Shown: positions 34,652 to 44,275, counted from the stretch's first letter. The stretch: 64,000 nucleotides of DNA from an uncultured Pelagimonas sp. (GCA_947497905.1 CANMIH010000001.1:186001-250000); one strand, 5' to 3'. Program-made: numbers and translations. The notes: generated from the sequence alone by a model not told the origin.

Positions 34652-34672
34652 GTTCCGGACTTGCCTCAAAGA

Positions 34673-34700
34673 AAAGCCCCGGTCATCCCGGGGCTTTGTT
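34673..34700. terminator. Bidirectional intrinsic terminator between hisH and the DUF2147 gene
   Basis: AAAGCCCCGG (34673-34682) pairs with CCGGGGCTTT (34688-34697), flanked by T on the plus strand and A on the left, so it can stop both convergent genes. Confidence 0.88.
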
Positions 34701-34702
34701 GT

Positions 34703-35086
34703 TTACTTGATGCGCGTCCATGTCTGGCTGGAACACAGCAACCCGCCCGCAACACAGCCTTTGAGCTTCAGCGAGTTCCCCGAGAGCTGCATTTTGCCCA
34801 GATAGATCTTGTCGTTGGACGGACGCCAGACACGGCCTTTGTAGGCTCCGCCCCCTTGGGCCACCATATCACGGACTAGACGTTTACCTTTGGTCGGTGA
34901 ATTGTACTCGCCGCTGTCATTGAAGGTCCGAGAGATCACACCGCAAATTTTGTCACCACATGGCGCAAGCGTGATATGCGCATATGATCCTTCGTCAGGT
35001 TGGGTTTTCCACACACCTTCGATGGGGTCAGCGCTTGCCATGGTACCAAGCAGGCCAATGGCGGCGGCGAATGCCAGTTTCTTCAT
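34703..35086 (-). CDS. DUF2147 exported protein
   Basis: A 127-residue exported protein: signal peptide (about 1-19, MKKLAFAAAIGLLGTMASA) and a DUF2147 domain (about 22-126) with EGVWKT, CGDKICGVI and the late LKLKGCVAGGLLCSSQTWTR with paired Cys. It is a small beta-rich periplasmic protein of unknown role. It is set against the his genes on the opposite strand and shares the terminator with hisH. Confidence 0.85.
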   Translation of the reverse strand: MKKLAFAAAIGLLGTMASADPIEGVWKTQPDEGSYAHITLAPCGDKICGVISRTFNDSGEYNSPTKGKRLVRDMVAQGGGAYKGRVWRPSNDKIYLGKMQLSGNSLKLKGCVAGGLLCSSQTWTRIK

Positions 35087-35218
35087 ATCTCGTCCTCCCT
35101 AGACAGTGGCACCAGCTTGACGCAGGCCGCAGCGTTCGATCAAGCTTGACCGTAGGTCCGCTTGCATGTTTCCCAGCGTCAGATTATGGCCCAAGGGACG
35201 CATTTTAGGGGAAGCCTC

Positions 35219-35941
35219 ATGATCCTGTACCCGGCAATCGATCTCAAAGACGGCAAAGCCGTGCGCCTGCTGCGCGGTGACATGGACAAAGCCACCGTGT
35301 TCAATGATGACCCAGCGGCGCAAGCCATGGAGTTTGTCGAAGCGGGCTGTGAGTGGCTGCATCTGGTTGACCTGAACGGCGCCTTTGCGGGTGAGCCCGT
35401 GAACGCAGCGGCGGTTGAGTCGATCCTGAAGCTGACCAAAACGCCGGCGCAACTGGGTGGCGGTATCCGCGACATGAAAACCATTGAGACCTGGCTCGAC
35501 AAAGGTCTGGCGCGGGTCATCCTGGGCACGGTTGCGGTTGAGAACCCCGCGTTGGTGCGCGAAGCGGCCAAAGCCTTTCCGGGCAAAGTGGCGGTGGGCA
35601 TCGATGCGCGTGATGGCAAAGTGGCCACCAAGGGCTGGGCCGAAGAGACCAATGTCGACGCGGTGGAGCTTGCGAAATCCTTTGAGAACGATGGTGTCTC
35701 GGCAATCATCTACACCGACATCAACCGCGATGGCGCAATGCAGGGGCCAAACGTGGAGTACACTGCGGCCATGGCCAATGCTGTGTCGATCCCCGTGATC
35801 GCGTCGGGTGGCGTGTCTTCGATTGACGATCTGAAGGCGCTGCGCAGCTGTGGCGCACCTTTGAATGGGGCGATTTCGGGCCGGGCGCTTTACGACGGGG
35901 CCATCGACCTGACCGAAGCTCTGCAGGTGTTTAAAGCCTGA
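35219..35941 (+). CDS. hisA: Phosphoribosylformimino-5-aminoimidazole carboxamide ribotide isomerase
   Basis: A 240-residue TIM-barrel isomerase converting ProFAR to PRFAR in histidine synthesis. Visible motifs are [15 protein letters not shown] (about 3-17), the catalytic Asp in PAIDLK, GGGIRD (about 81-86) and ASGGVSS (about 199-205). The start at 35219 has GGGGA upstream; an earlier frame start is not supported. Its stop TGA overlaps the next ATG by one base. It lies between hisH and hisF but is separated from hisF by about 2.4 kb. Confidence 0.97.
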   Translation: MILYPAIDLKDGKAVRLLRGDMDKATVFNDDPAAQAMEFVEAGCEWLHLVDLNGAFAGEPVNAAAVESILKLTKTPAQLGGGIRDMKTIETWLDKGLARVILGTVAVENPALVREAAKAFPGKVAVGIDARDGKVATKGWAEETNVDAVELAKSFENDGVSAIIYTDINRDGAMQGPNVEYTAAMANAVSIPVIASGGVSSIDDLKALRSCGAPLNGAISGRALYDGAIDLTEALQVFKA

Positions 35942-36228
35942 TGATCAAGCGCTGGCACTTTCTCATCCTGTCTATTGGGCTAGGTGTCAGCCTTTTGCCG
36001 CTGCTCTCGGTCATCGCAAGCACTGCGATTGCCGGGGCCTTTGAGTGCACGCTGCACGAAGGTTTCGCCAATCCTTGCATTGTCTTTGGGATAGATGTCG
36101 GGAATGTGCTGGCCTCGATGTTTGTGGCAGGGTGGCTGATGTTGGCCACGTTTCCGGTTACTCTTGTCTGCCTATTGTTGCTGGTTGTTCTGACGATCAT
36201 CAAACTGGTCCAGCGTCGACGTGGGTGA
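35941..36228 (+). CDS. Small membrane protein of unknown function
   Basis: A 95-residue protein with two hydrophobic segments (about 7-33 and 54-87), a Cys-containing loop between (FECTLHEGFANPC) and a basic end (LVQRRRG). The two Cys lie in the predicted loop and could pair. It overlaps the hisA stop by one base and is probably co-transcribed with hisA. I recognise no family. Confidence 0.6.
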   Translation: MIKRWHFLILSIGLGVSLLPLLSVIASTAIAGAFECTLHEGFANPCIVFGIDVGNVLASMFVAGWLMLATFPVTLVCLLLLVVLTIIKLVQRRRG

Positions 36229-36297
36229 CCTTTAGGCCTTCCCACGAATGCTGTGAATTTTCCGCAAAATTGCCCAAATCCTGTGTGATTAACCTTA

Positions 36298-37767
36298 ATG
36301 CCCAGGGCTGTGGATTGGGTTCCACGCGGGGGAAATGGTAGCGCGGAGGGTGTCATGCCCATTGGACAGGCAGGATCGATCACGACGAATTCTCCGACCG
36401 AGAACGCGCCGATCACCATCACCTTTGATCAACCGCTTGAGAACCCTGTTATCGCACTGACGGCGACAAACAACGGGGGCAACCAGTTTACACTGCGTGT
36501 CACCGAAATCACCGACAATAGCTTCACCTTTGTCATCGAGGAATGGGAATACCACGACGGTCCGCACCCGGCGATGGAGACCATCAACTGGTTGGCCATC
36601 GAAGAAGGGGTTCATACGCTTCCCGATGGGCGCGTGATCGAGGCGGGCACATCGCAGGTCAGCGACAACAGTGGCAGCGCGACTCTGTCAGGCGGCTTTA
36701 CGGACCCGCCTGTGGTTCTGACCTCGGTTATGTCTGAAAATGACACCACAACCGTCGACAGCGATCCTCTGAATATCACCAGCACCGGCTTTGACCTGCG
36801 CCTGCAGGAAGAAGAGGCCGAGGACGGCACCCATGTTGTGGAAACGGTTGGATGGATTGCCATTCAAGCGGGTGGCGACACCACCTCAGGCACTGCACAG
36901 ACCTTTGGCGGCGTGGATGAGAACACAGATACCCTCGGGTTAGGCGGGACGTTTACCGATGCGGTGGTGTTGGGAGAAACCCAAACCATCAATGGAGGCG
37001 ATACGGCCACCGTTGTCATTGACGGGCAAACCAATTCGACGGTTGGGCTTTTCATCGAAGAAGAGCAATCCAATGACAACGAGACCAATCACATCAATGA
37101 AGTGGTTGGGGTGGTTGCCTTTGAAGATGGTCTGATCCCCTGCTACACGCCGGGAACCTTGATCATGACCCGGCGAGGCGAGGTTGAGGTCACGCGCCTG
37201 CGCCCAGGGGATGAGATTCTGACCCGTGATGCGGGGTTCCAGCCACTTCGCTGGCTGAGCCAAACGCGCGTGACGGGGGAGCGCCTGAAACGCCAGCCCA
37301 ATCTGCAGCCCATTTTGATCCGAAAAAATGCTTTTGGGCCGGGCTTGCCCGCTGCAGACATGCGGGTATCGCCCCAGCATCGTATGTTGCTCAGCGGCTG
37401 GAAGGTGCAGCTTTACACCGCCGAAGACGAAATCTTTGCCCCTGCCAAAGGGTTGATTGATGGCGAAAATGTACTTCAGCAAGCGGCCCCGGAAGGGGTC
37501 AGCTATATCCATCTGCTGTTTGACGCTCATCATGTGATCTACGCCAATGGTGTGCCCTCTGAGAGCCTGCATGCGGGCCAGATTTCCAAGTATCAGATCA
37601 CGCCAGAGGCGCGGCATGAGCTGATGGAACTGCTGCCAGAGCTGCGGTGCTTTGAGAACGCCTATGGCGACACGGCACGACGGGTTCTTAAAGTTGAGGA
37701 GACCCGCGCCTTTGGACCCATTGCGCAGGCGGGACTGGTGTCCGAGCCGCCTCGGATTTTGTGCTGA
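36298..37767 (+). CDS. Hint-domain protein with three H-type-lectin-like repeats
   Basis: A 489-residue protein. The first part has three similar beta units (about 44-104, 132-193 and 216-278), each ending in an EE(x)D/N..H..E..x.I/V(A) pattern, as in EEWEYHDGPHPAMETINWLA. The second part (about 280-480) is a Hint (hedgehog/intein) domain opening with the splice-like Cys282 (IPCYTPGTLI) and containing LRPGDEILTRD and SPQHRML. Such proteins are common in Rhodobacteraceae and often exported. There is no signal peptide. ATG 36298 is used, but ATG 36355 has a better ribosome site. The Hint end lacks an obvious C-extein, so splicing is not expected. Confidence 0.78.
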   Translation: MPRAVDWVPRGGNGSAEGVMPIGQAGSITTNSPTENAPITITFDQPLENPVIALTATNNGGNQFTLRVTEITDNSFTFVIEEWEYHDGPHPAMETINWLAIEEGVHTLPDGRVIEAGTSQVSDNSGSATLSGGFTDPPVVLTSVMSENDTTTVDSDPLNITSTGFDLRLQEEEAEDGTHVVETVGWIAIQAGGDTTSGTAQTFGGVDENTDTLGLGGTFTDAVVLGETQTINGGDTATVVIDGQTNSTVGLFIEEEQSNDNETNHINEVVGVVAFEDGLIPCYTPGTLIMTRRGEVEVTRLRPGDEILTRDAGFQPLRWLSQTRVTGERLKRQPNLQPILIRKNAFGPGLPAADMRVSPQHRMLLSGWKVQLYTAEDEIFAPAKGLIDGENVLQQAAPEGVSYIHLLFDAHHVIYANGVPSESLHAGQISKYQITPEARHELMELLPELRCFENAYGDTARRVLKVEETRAFGPIAQAGLVSEPPRILC

Positions 37768-37839
37768 CCTGCGACACCGCGCGGCGTTGAAGCTTCGACA
37801 AAGGCACCACAGGTTTCTCTCAACATATGGGAGCCTGCT

Positions 37840-38325
37840 ATGACGCAAACCGTCCGCAAAACAACCCACCCTCAGATGTCCGAGCTTTGGCGTCTGCATC
37901 AGTCCGGCGATTTTTTGGATGGCTATGCTGTCACCAGTTCGGCGAGTGTGGCCGAAGCCGCTGAGACCGCCTTTACAATGCCCGGCTGGGCCAATGCACT
38001 GATGCGGTTGCGCAATGCGCTGGTCAAACCCCTTGGATTAAAAACGGGCGAAGATACACAGGCCTCAGACGCGATCTTTCCCATTCATCTGGACACGGAA
38101 ACGGAGCGTGTGATGGGAACCGATGACAATCATCTCAATTTCCGGATCTCGGTGCTGAAAACTGACGGAAATATCCACATTGCGACCTGGGTGCATGCAA
38201 ACAACATCTGGGGACGGATCTATCTGGCGGTGGTGATGCCGTTTCACATCCTTCTGAGCCGCAATAGCCTTGCGCGGGTTGCGCGGGTGCATCCGCCGCT
38301 GGACGAAGCCCCCGTGGCCCGCTAA
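37840..38325 (+). CDS. DUF2867 protein
   Basis: A 161-residue protein matching the DUF2867 family: an N-terminal segment with [19 protein letters not shown], then [22 protein letters not shown] (about 89-110) and a C-terminal hydrophobic stretch ([18 protein letters not shown]). Its function is unknown. It precedes hisF by 10 bases, so the two are probably co-transcribed, although no link to histidine synthesis is known. Confidence 0.78.
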   Translation: MTQTVRKTTHPQMSELWRLHQSGDFLDGYAVTSSASVAEAAETAFTMPGWANALMRLRNALVKPLGLKTGEDTQASDAIFPIHLDTETERVMGTDDNHLNFRISVLKTDGNIHIATWVHANNIWGRIYLAVVMPFHILLSRNSLARVARVHPPLDEAPVAR

Positions 38326-38335
38326 GACGCAAATC

Positions 38336-39094
38336 ATGTTAAAAACCCGCATCATCCCCTGCCTGGACGTGGCCGACGGCCGCGTGGTGAAAGGCGTGAA
38401 CTTTGTCGGCCTGCGCGATGCGGGCGACCCGGTGGAATCAGCCCGTGCCTATGACGCGGCGGGCGCAGATGAAATCTGTTTCCTCGATATCCATGCGACC
38501 CATGAAAATCGCGGCACCATGTTTGACGTGGTGACACGCACTGCAGAGCAATGTTTCATCCCGCTGACCGTAGGTGGCGGCGTGCGCACCGTGGATGACG
38601 TGCGGGCGTTGTTGCTGGCAGGGGCGGATAAGGTGAGTTTCAACTCCGCCGCTGTGGCCAATCCCGATGTTCTGGCCGAGGCTGCGGATCAATTTGGTAG
38701 CCAGTGCATCGTCTGTGCCATTGACGCGAAAACAGTCGAGCCCGGCCGCTGGGAGATATTCACCCATGGTGGGCGCAAACCCACGGGTATTGATGCGGTC
38801 GAATTTGCCAAACTGGTGGCCAAGAAGGGCGCAGGTGAGATTCTGCTGACCTCAATGGATCGCGACGGCACCAAATCGGGCTTTAATCTGCCGCTGACCC
38901 GGGCCATTTCAGATGCTGTGGATGTGCCTGTGATCGCTTCGGGTGGGGTGGGCAACCTTGATCACCTCGTCGAAGGCGTGACCGAAGGCCATGCCAGCGC
39001 CGTTCTGGCGGCCTCGATCTTCCACTTTGGCGAATACACCATTCAGGAGGCCAAAGATCACATGGCCGCCGCTGGTATTGCGATGAGGCTGTGA
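38336..39094 (+). CDS. hisF: Imidazole glycerol phosphate synthase, cyclase subunit
   Basis: A 252-residue TIM barrel with the N-terminal [18 protein letters not shown] (about 3-20), catalytic Asp in CLDV and Asp in MDRDGT, and phosphate loops near IASGGVGN (about 200-207). It pairs with HisH to make imidazole-glycerol phosphate. The start at 38336 gives the standard length. Its TGA overlaps the hisE start (TGATG), showing tight coupling. Confidence 0.97.
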   Translation: MLKTRIIPCLDVADGRVVKGVNFVGLRDAGDPVESARAYDAAGADEICFLDIHATHENRGTMFDVVTRTAEQCFIPLTVGGGVRTVDDVRALLLAGADKVSFNSAAVANPDVLAEAADQFGSQCIVCAIDAKTVEPGRWEIFTHGGRKPTGIDAVEFAKLVAKKGAGEILLTSMDRDGTKSGFNLPLTRAISDAVDVPVIASGGVGNLDHLVEGVTEGHASAVLAASIFHFGEYTIQEAKDHMAAAGIAMRL

Positions 39095-39405
39095 TGTCGA
39101 TCCTGCATGATCTTGAAACCACCATTCTGTCACGCAAAGGTGCCGATCCGGAGAGCAGCTGGACCGCCAAGCTTTTGGCGAAAGGCCCAGAGAAGTGTGC
39201 CGAAAAATTCGGTGAGGAATCGATTGAGGCCATCATCGCGGCGGTCAAAAATGACCGCGAGAACCTCACATATGAGGCCGCGGATGTGTTGTACCATCTG
39301 CTTGTGACCTTGGCCGCACGTGACATTCCACTGGATGATGTGCTGAGTGAGCTGGCCCGCCGTCAGGGATTGTCAGGGATCGCGGAAAAAGCCAGCCGAG
39401 GGTGA
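39094..39405 (+). CDS. hisE: Phosphoribosyl-ATP pyrophosphatase
   Basis: A 103-residue MazG-fold enzyme that removes pyrophosphate from phosphoribosyl-ATP in histidine synthesis. It has the [20 protein letters not shown]-like core ([13 protein letters not shown] about 34-46) and [11 protein letters not shown] (about 65-75), the metal-binding Glu/Asp helices of the family. It is separate from HisI, as usual in alphaproteobacteria. It overlaps hisF; a GTG three bases earlier is a possible alternate start. Confidence 0.95.
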   Translation: MSILHDLETTILSRKGADPESSWTAKLLAKGPEKCAEKFGEESIEAIIAAVKNDRENLTYEAADVLYHLLVTLAARDIPLDDVLSELARRQGLSGIAEKASRG

Positions 39406-39414
39406 CATCCGTCG

Positions 39415-40158
39415 CTAGCCCAGGCGTGCCTTCAGTTCGCTCCACCGGCGGCGACTGACGGGGACTTCGTCACCGTTTGTCATGATTGCCATATATGCGC
39501 TGCCTGCACGTTTGGTGGAGGTGACATGTTGCAGGTTGATCCAGTGCGACCGGTGACATTGCAAACCCAAGGCCGGGTCCAGCTTATCGATGCTGTCAGT
39601 GAATCGTTCTGACACCAGACGCGACCCTTCTGCGGTGATATAGGTCACATAGTGATCTTGTGCCTCCAACCGGATCAGAGAATGCAGGGCGGGAGGCGGA
39701 ACTGAGGTTTGGGGCTCGGACGAGGTGTCGTTTTGCTGCCGTGAGGCCATCCAGGTCAAGATCAGAGCAACCGTTATCGACCACGGCGCAACGTCGATCA
39801 GCTCATCTGCAAACAGATCAATTCCCAGCGGTTCCGGCCCCTCGTCATTCTGCAAAGCCCAGTCGATCACCAGCGAAAAGGGCGTGAACATCAGTGGGAG
39901 CGGCAGGATGCTCGCCAGAGCAGACAGCGCGCGCGATGTGATCCAGCGGGCGGCCAAAACAGACAGTCCGACATACAGCCCTATGGCCGACAGGAAATGC
40001 AGCAGCCAGAGAACAAAACCGGTGACGAGCGGCAGGCTGGCGGAATGGTCGGGCTCCCAGACGACGGCGACGGCAGATCCAGCAAAGGCGAGGATCAGCA
40101 GATCACGCAGAGGCACCGGAAAGGCCGGACAGAGGGGCTGGGCAAACAATCGCATCAT
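39415..40158 (-). CDS. Membrane-anchored LytTR transcriptional regulator
   Basis: A 247-residue protein. The N-terminal half has about four hydrophobic segments (to about residue 140), and the C-terminal part (about 158-246) is a LytTR DNA-binding domain (RLEAQDHYVTYITAEGSRLV, HRSHWINLQHV and PVSRRRWSEL). Receiver and kinase domains are absent, so it probably senses the membrane or an envelope signal directly. It is divergent from the cytochrome b561 gene and may control it. Confidence 0.85.
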   Translation of the reverse strand: MMRLFAQPLCPAFPVPLRDLLILAFAGSAVAVVWEPDHSASLPLVTGFVLWLLHFLSAIGLYVGLSVLAARWITSRALSALASILPLPLMFTPFSLVIDWALQNDEGPEPLGIDLFADELIDVAPWSITVALILTWMASRQQNDTSSEPQTSVPPPALHSLIRLEAQDHYVTYITAEGSRLVSERFTDSIDKLDPALGLQCHRSHWINLQHVTSTKRAGSAYMAIMTNGDEVPVSRRRWSELKARLG

Positions 40159-40317
40159 GACAAGGGGCTAGCACGGCTTTCGCCAATGGTCGATGTGTGA
40201 CCGTTCGCGAAATCTAGCAACCGGCGGCGCATTGCCCGCGACCGCTGGCGGAATTGCAGTGGCGCGACGCATGCGGTCCGCCCAGATGCGCAGCAGGAGC
40301 AAGCAAGAGGAAATGAA

Positions 40318-40872
40318 ATGCCCCGCTATGTTTTGTCTGCCCGCCTGTTGCATTGGTTGATGGCATTGGGATTTGGGTTCATGTGGTTATGCGGCTACGC
40401 CATGGGATCGCTGGTTGCCGAGGATGGCCCCTGGGAAGAGATCCTGATGAGTCTGCATATTTCCGGGGGTGTCACTTTGTTGGGGCTGCTGGTGTTGCGG
40501 ATCGGGATCCGGCTAACCAACCGACCACCCGCGCTGCCCCACGGGCTAAGCCCGCTGGAAAAGCTTGGTTCCCATCTGGGGCATTTGGCGCTGTATCTGC
40601 TGCCTCTGGCGGTGTTTGTGCTGGGCTGGGCCGAGGCGGATTTTGGCGGCCATGGTGTCCATTGGTTCAGCTTTGTCATGCCCAAGGTGTTCCCAACAAT
40701 GGAGATGTGGGGCACGATCAATGTCGAGGATCTGGCCGACACCCTGCACACCTATCTGGCCTATCTGATGCTGGCCGTTGCGGTTGTGCATGTTGCAGCG
40801 GTGGTCAAACACCGGTGGTTTGACGGCCACGACGTGCTGGGCCGCATGGGGTTTGGTCGTCCGAAAGAGTGA
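40318..40872 (+). CDS. Cytochrome b561-family membrane protein
   Basis: A 184-residue protein with four hydrophobic segments and His residues placed as haem ligands (LHWLMALGF near the start, SLHISGG, GHLALYLLPL and HTYLAYLMLAVAVVHVAAVVKH). It fits the CybB/YodB family that passes electrons between quinol and other acceptors. ATG 40318 has GAGGA upstream. It is divergent from the LytTR gene. Confidence 0.85.
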   Translation: MPRYVLSARLLHWLMALGFGFMWLCGYAMGSLVAEDGPWEEILMSLHISGGVTLLGLLVLRIGIRLTNRPPALPHGLSPLEKLGSHLGHLALYLLPLAVFVLGWAEADFGGHGVHWFSFVMPKVFPTMEMWGTINVEDLADTLHTYLAYLMLAVAVVHVAAVVKHRWFDGHDVLGRMGFGRPKE

Positions 40873-40914
40873 GCCCCGCAAAAATGACAGGGGATCGGGC
40901 GCCTTTGGCGCCCG

Positions 40915-41382
40915 TCACAGTTTGGATGAGATCACCCCGGTGTTAAACCCACCCATGCGCAACTCACCAAAGAGTCGCTGATACTCGATTTTCGGGCAGC
41001 GGTTCATCACCACATCCAGCCCCTGCGCCTGTGCGGCGGCTTCGGCCTCGGGGCTTTCGACTCCTATCTGCATCCAGACCGTTTTCAGATTGGGCAGTTC
41101 TGCGATCGCCTCATCCACGATCGGCGGCACATGTTCAGACCGCCGGAAGATATCGACCATATCGACGTCTTTCGGGCAGTCCGCCAGCGAGGCGCGCACC
41201 TCTTGGCCGAATAGCATTTTGCCCGCGTGGCCGGGATTGACCGGGATCACCCGGTACCCTTTGAGCGACAGATAGCGCGCCACATAATAGCTAGGGCGCA
41301 CCGAGTTCATCGAAACGCCGACAACAGCTATGGTCTTGCTGCGCTGCAGGATGGTTTTCAGAAAGGCGTCAGAATTGTCCAT
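40915..41382 (-). CDS. CoA-binding (Rossmann-type) protein
   Basis: A 155-residue single CoA-binding domain of the YccU-like family. TIAVVGVSMNSVRPSYYVARYL (about 17-38) is the nucleotide loop, with VIPVNPG after it and MQIGVES near the end. It binds acyl-CoA or CoA; its cellular role is unclear. The same fold occurs in succinyl-CoA synthetase. It lies just downstream of hisB on the same strand's far side, 38 bases from the hisB stop. Confidence 0.88.
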   Translation of the reverse strand: MDNSDAFLKTILQRSKTIAVVGVSMNSVRPSYYVARYLSLKGYRVIPVNPGHAGKMLFGQEVRASLADCPKDVDMVDIFRRSEHVPPIVDEAIAELPNLKTVWMQIGVESPEAEAAAQAQGLDVVMNRCPKIEYQRLFGELRMGGFNTGVISSKL

Positions 41383-41420
41383 ATCGTCACCCTGTGGCGC
41401 AGCTTGTGGTTTGGCAAGGC

Positions 41421-42008
41421 TTAGAGCATGCCTTTGGTCGAGGGGATCGCGTCGGCTTTGCGCGGATCGGGCTCAACCGCATCACGCATCGCCCGGGCCA
41501 CGGCCTTAAACGCCGCTTCTGCGATGTGGTGGCTGTTGAACCCGTTCAGGCGATCCACATGCAGGGTGATGCCGCCATGTGCGCTGAAGGCCTGAAAAAA
41601 TTCACGCACCAGCTCGGTGTCGAAGGTGCCAATCTTCTGGGTCGGGATCTCGACATTCCACACAAGAAAAGGCCGGGCCGAGAGGTCAAGCGCCGCGCGG
41701 ACAAGCGTGTCATCCATCGTCAGATGACAATCGCCGTAACGGCGGATGCCGCGTTTGTCACCCAAGGCTTCGGTCAGAGCCTGACCCAGTGCAATACCCA
41801 CGTCTTCGACCGTGTGGTGGTCGTCAATGTGCAGATCGCCGTCACAGCGCACGGTCATGTCGATCAGCGAATGGCGCGCCAGCTGATCCAGCATATGGTC
41901 GAAGAACCCAACGCCGGTTTTGTTGTCATAGGCGCCAGTGCCATCGAGATCGATGGTGACTTCGATGGTGGTTTCAGCGGTCTTGCGGCTGACGGTGGCC
42001 TTGCGCAT
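41421..42008 (-). CDS. hisB: Imidazoleglycerol-phosphate dehydratase
   Basis: A 195-residue dehydratase with the metal-binding His motifs [13 protein letters not shown] (about 34-46), [14 protein letters not shown] (about 62-75), GIRRYG and the late [12 protein letters not shown]. It converts imidazole-glycerol phosphate to imidazole-acetol phosphate. The start at 42008 has a GAGGAGAG site; a much longer upstream frame is not real. It is on the opposite strand to hisH/A/F/E, so the his genes are a convergent-type group, not one operon. Confidence 0.96.
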   Translation of the reverse strand: MRKATVSRKTAETTIEVTIDLDGTGAYDNKTGVGFFDHMLDQLARHSLIDMTVRCDGDLHIDDHHTVEDVGIALGQALTEALGDKRGIRRYGDCHLTMDDTLVRAALDLSARPFLVWNVEIPTQKIGTFDTELVREFFQAFSAHGGITLHVDRLNGFNSHHIAEAAFKAVARAMRDAVEPDPRKADAIPSTKGML

Positions 42009-42112
42009 GTCGTATCTCTCCTCACGGTCGCTGGCCTTATAGGCGGCGAGGCGATGCGCGCCAATAGGACAGGAGAATGCAAAACCAAGGCGTGATGTGA
42101 AGGTCATCAAGA

Positions 42113-42149
42113 CCATGCCGGGCACAAAGACTGGGGGCACCCGGCATGG
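42113..42149. other. Perfect 10-bp inverted repeat in the hisB/AraC divergent gap
   Basis: CCATGCCGGG (42113-42122) is repeated inverted as CCCGGCATGG (42140-42149), 17 bases apart. There is no T run, so it is not a standard terminator. It lies about 105 bases upstream of hisB and could be an attenuator-like hairpin of the hisB leader or a regulator site. The rest of the 414-base gap (42009-42422) contains another repeat at 42208-42231 and no gene. Confidence 0.5.
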
Positions 42150-42207
42150 GAACTGGACGGTGCGATGGCCCACAGCGAGGAAGTAAATCATTGGGGATTG
42201 AAAAAAA

Positions 42208-42231
42208 GCACAATGAATCATTGATTTGTGC
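42208..42231. promoter_or_regulatory. Nested inverted repeats upstream of AraC gene
   Basis: GCACAA (42208-42213) and TTGTGC (42226-42231) flank AATGAATCATT (42212-42222), itself a palindrome. ATCATTG also occurs 30 bases upstream (42187-42193). It probably is a binding site for a dimeric regulator of the AraC gene. Confidence 0.4.
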
Positions 42232-42422
42232 ATTAGTCCCCGCTGCAGGCGCATCGCACAGCAAGCTAAATCGCCGAGAGCGTTTTGGATCAAGTCATGC
42301 CACGGCAGTTTGGACGCTGAGATAAGTGTTCTGGACGGATTGACGGATAACGCCATTTTTTTGCAATGTTTCTGGCAAGCCTGCCGAAAAGGAATGGTGG
42401 ACACGAACGCAAAGAAGACCGA

Positions 42423-43460
42423 ATGACGCAATCCAGAGAATCATTGGTGCCCAGAAGCTACTTTTCGCTTGAGACAGAGCCACGGGCGCAACGGTTCGAG
42501 ATCTGGCGAGACAGTATTTCCTGCATTTTCACTGTTGAAGCGGAGGCCGAGCTGCGTCGTGACAGTTTCGATGCATCGATTGATGCCTATATGCTTGGAT
42601 CTCTCTTTCTCGCGCGGACCAGCAGTCTTCAGCAGCATTGGCACCGCAGTGAACGTGAGATCGCGCGCGATGGCATGGATCACTACATGCTGCAGGTCTT
42701 TGAAGATGGGGTGATGAACAAGACCTCGGGGGAGGGTGCCGTACAGGGGGCAACCCTGGTGGTCATGGATCTGTCGCGGCAGGTGCAGAGCCATACAACG
42801 ACCTTTACCAATCTAAGCCTCGCAATCCCGCGCGCGCAGCTTGAGCCTTTGCTTGTGGCACCGGATGATCAGCATCTGCGTATCCTGTCCGGTACGGCGC
42901 CAGCGGTGCAGATTTTCATTTCACACATCCAAAGTCTTGCTTCTGTCGCATCGGGGCTGCAGATGTCACTCGCTGTCAATATGGAACCCCACACCCTTGG
43001 TCTTGTCGCGGCCTGTTTGAATGCAGGCGCCGGGCATGATCTCGAACGGGCTTCAGAGCGAGATCCACGTGGGGCCAAGATGGTGGCGCGTGCGGTGATC
43101 GAAGAGCAGCTTTCGAACCCGCACCTGACACCTGAGAACGTGGCTCGACTGGCGGGTGTCTCGCGCAGCAAGCTGTATGCCCTGTTTGCCGATCAGGGCG
43201 GAGTGGCCGCCTATATCCGGGATCAACGGGTCAGGCGCGTGTCCACGATGCTGTCGCGGTCAGATATGCGCGGGTTGCCCATCAGCGAACTGGCGCGACA
43301 GGCAGGCTTTGACAATGTGACGGGGTTTAATCGCGCCTTCAAAGCCAGATACGGTATGTCACCACGAGATATGCGGGCCTTGCGCGCAGCTGGAGGACTC
43401 TCGCAGGCCGCGACACTGGATCCGGCAGCTCAATATGGCGCGTGGTTACACGGGCTCTGA
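42423..43460 (+). CDS. AraC-family transcriptional regulator
   Basis: A 345-residue regulator. The N-terminal domain (about 20-220) resembles the AraC_binding_2 sensor, and the C-terminal domain (about 245-325) has the two helix-turn-helix units ([23 protein letters not shown] and [32 protein letters not shown]). The ATG at 42423 gives a natural start. Its sensed ligand is unknown. It converges with the acetyltransferase gene, overlapping its stop by 15 bases. Confidence 0.9.
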   Translation: MTQSRESLVPRSYFSLETEPRAQRFEIWRDSISCIFTVEAEAELRRDSFDASIDAYMLGSLFLARTSSLQQHWHRSEREIARDGMDHYMLQVFEDGVMNKTSGEGAVQGATLVVMDLSRQVQSHTTTFTNLSLAIPRAQLEPLLVAPDDQHLRILSGTAPAVQIFISHIQSLASVASGLQMSLAVNMEPHTLGLVAACLNAGAGHDLERASERDPRGAKMVARAVIEEQLSNPHLTPENVARLAGVSRSKLYALFADQGGVAAYIRDQRVRRVSTMLSRSDMRGLPISELARQAGFDNVTGFNRAFKARYGMSPRDMRALRAAGGLSQAATLDPAAQYGAWLHGL

Positions 43461-44012
43461 CGCGCGTTGTCTGGGGCGTTCCATAAACAATGTCTCATGC
43501 TCGCCGTAGCGCCCGAGCGTTTCGTTTGTAAACCCAACCTTTTTGGCGACATGGATCGAAGCCTTGTGCGTGGGATCAAAAATCGCTGCGGTGTGGCTGT
43601 GTGTCAGGTTTGCATCGGCCCAGTCCAAGATCGCTGATACGGCTTCGGTGGCGTAGCCCTTGCCATGGGCGGCCGCGTTGAGAACCCAGCCCGCCTCGGG
43701 TCTTCCTGCGAGTGAGGGAGTGGTATCGCGATGATAATCGGCAAATCCCACTTCGCCCAGAAAGGTGCCATCGGACTTAGAGAAAACCGCCCAATAGCCA
43801 AATCCGAGATGTTGCCAATGCCCGGCGTAGCGGAGAAAACGGGCCCAGGACTGTTCTTCGGTTGAGGGCGTGCCAGAGATTTTGGCCACCACCGTTTCAT
43901 CCGCCCACATGGCAGCGCAGTCTTTGAAATCTTCGATGCGGTGACCGCGCAAAATGAGCCGATCGGTTTCGAGGGTGGGGATAAGGGGCTTGGGGGACAT
44001 GAGGTGCGCCAT
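43446..44012 (-). CDS. RimJ/RimL-type GNAT N-acetyltransferase
   Basis: A 188-residue acetyltransferase starting with TLETDRLILRGHRIEDF (about 13-29), with a late acetyl-CoA loop region near AAHGKGYATEAVSAILDWA (about 113-131) and ASIHVAKKVGFTNETLGRYG (about 152-171). Family members acetylate protein N-termini or small amines. The substrate is unknown. It converges with the AraC gene, overlapping by 15 bases. Confidence 0.88.
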   Translation of the reverse strand: MAHLMSPKPLIPTLETDRLILRGHRIEDFKDCAAMWADETVVAKISGTPSTEEQSWARFLRYAGHWQHLGFGYWAVFSKSDGTFLGEVGFADYHRDTTPSLAGRPEAGWVLNAAAHGKGYATEAVSAILDWADANLTHSHTAAIFDPTHKASIHVAKKVGFTNETLGRYGEHETLFMERPRQRASEPV

Positions 44013-44112
44013 TGGGAAATCTAATTGGCGAGACAGTCGCGCAAGAGATGTTGAATTGAAATAGGTGAATAGACTGAGGCGATAACATAGAGCGGTAACG
44101 TGTTGTCAGGAC

Positions 44113-44141
44113 AAAAGAAAAGCCGCCCCGAAGGGCGGCCT
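44113..44141 (-). terminator. Intrinsic terminator of the tRNA-Gly array
   Basis: GCCGCCC (44122-44128) pairs with GGGCGGC (44133-44139) around CGAA. In minus-strand sense a TTTTCTTTT run follows (complement of 44113-44121). Confidence 0.88.
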
Positions 44142-44179
44142 GTTCTTTTGCTGACTGGGTGGGTCAGCCTCTGTCACTA

Positions 44180-44254
44180 TGGAGCGGGCGAGGCGATTCG
44201 AACGCCCGACCCTAACCTTGGCAAGGTTATGCTCTACCCCTGAGCTACGCCCGC
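44180..44254 (-). tRNA. tRNA-Gly(GCC), copy 3 in the array
   Basis: 75 bases in minus sense, opening GCGGGCGTAGCTCAGGGGTA, with anticodon GCC in the loop, a GTTCGAATC T-arm and encoded CCA. It is identical to the two copies upstream and lies nearest the terminator. Confidence 0.96.
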
Positions 44255-44275
44255 GCACCATAATGTCTGTCGTTT

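Noticed and set aside
40898-40915. GGGCGCC/GGCGCCC hairpin as terminator between the b561 and CoA-binding genes
   Set aside because: There is no T run on either strand and the hairpin touches the stop codon of the minus-strand gene, so termination is doubtful.
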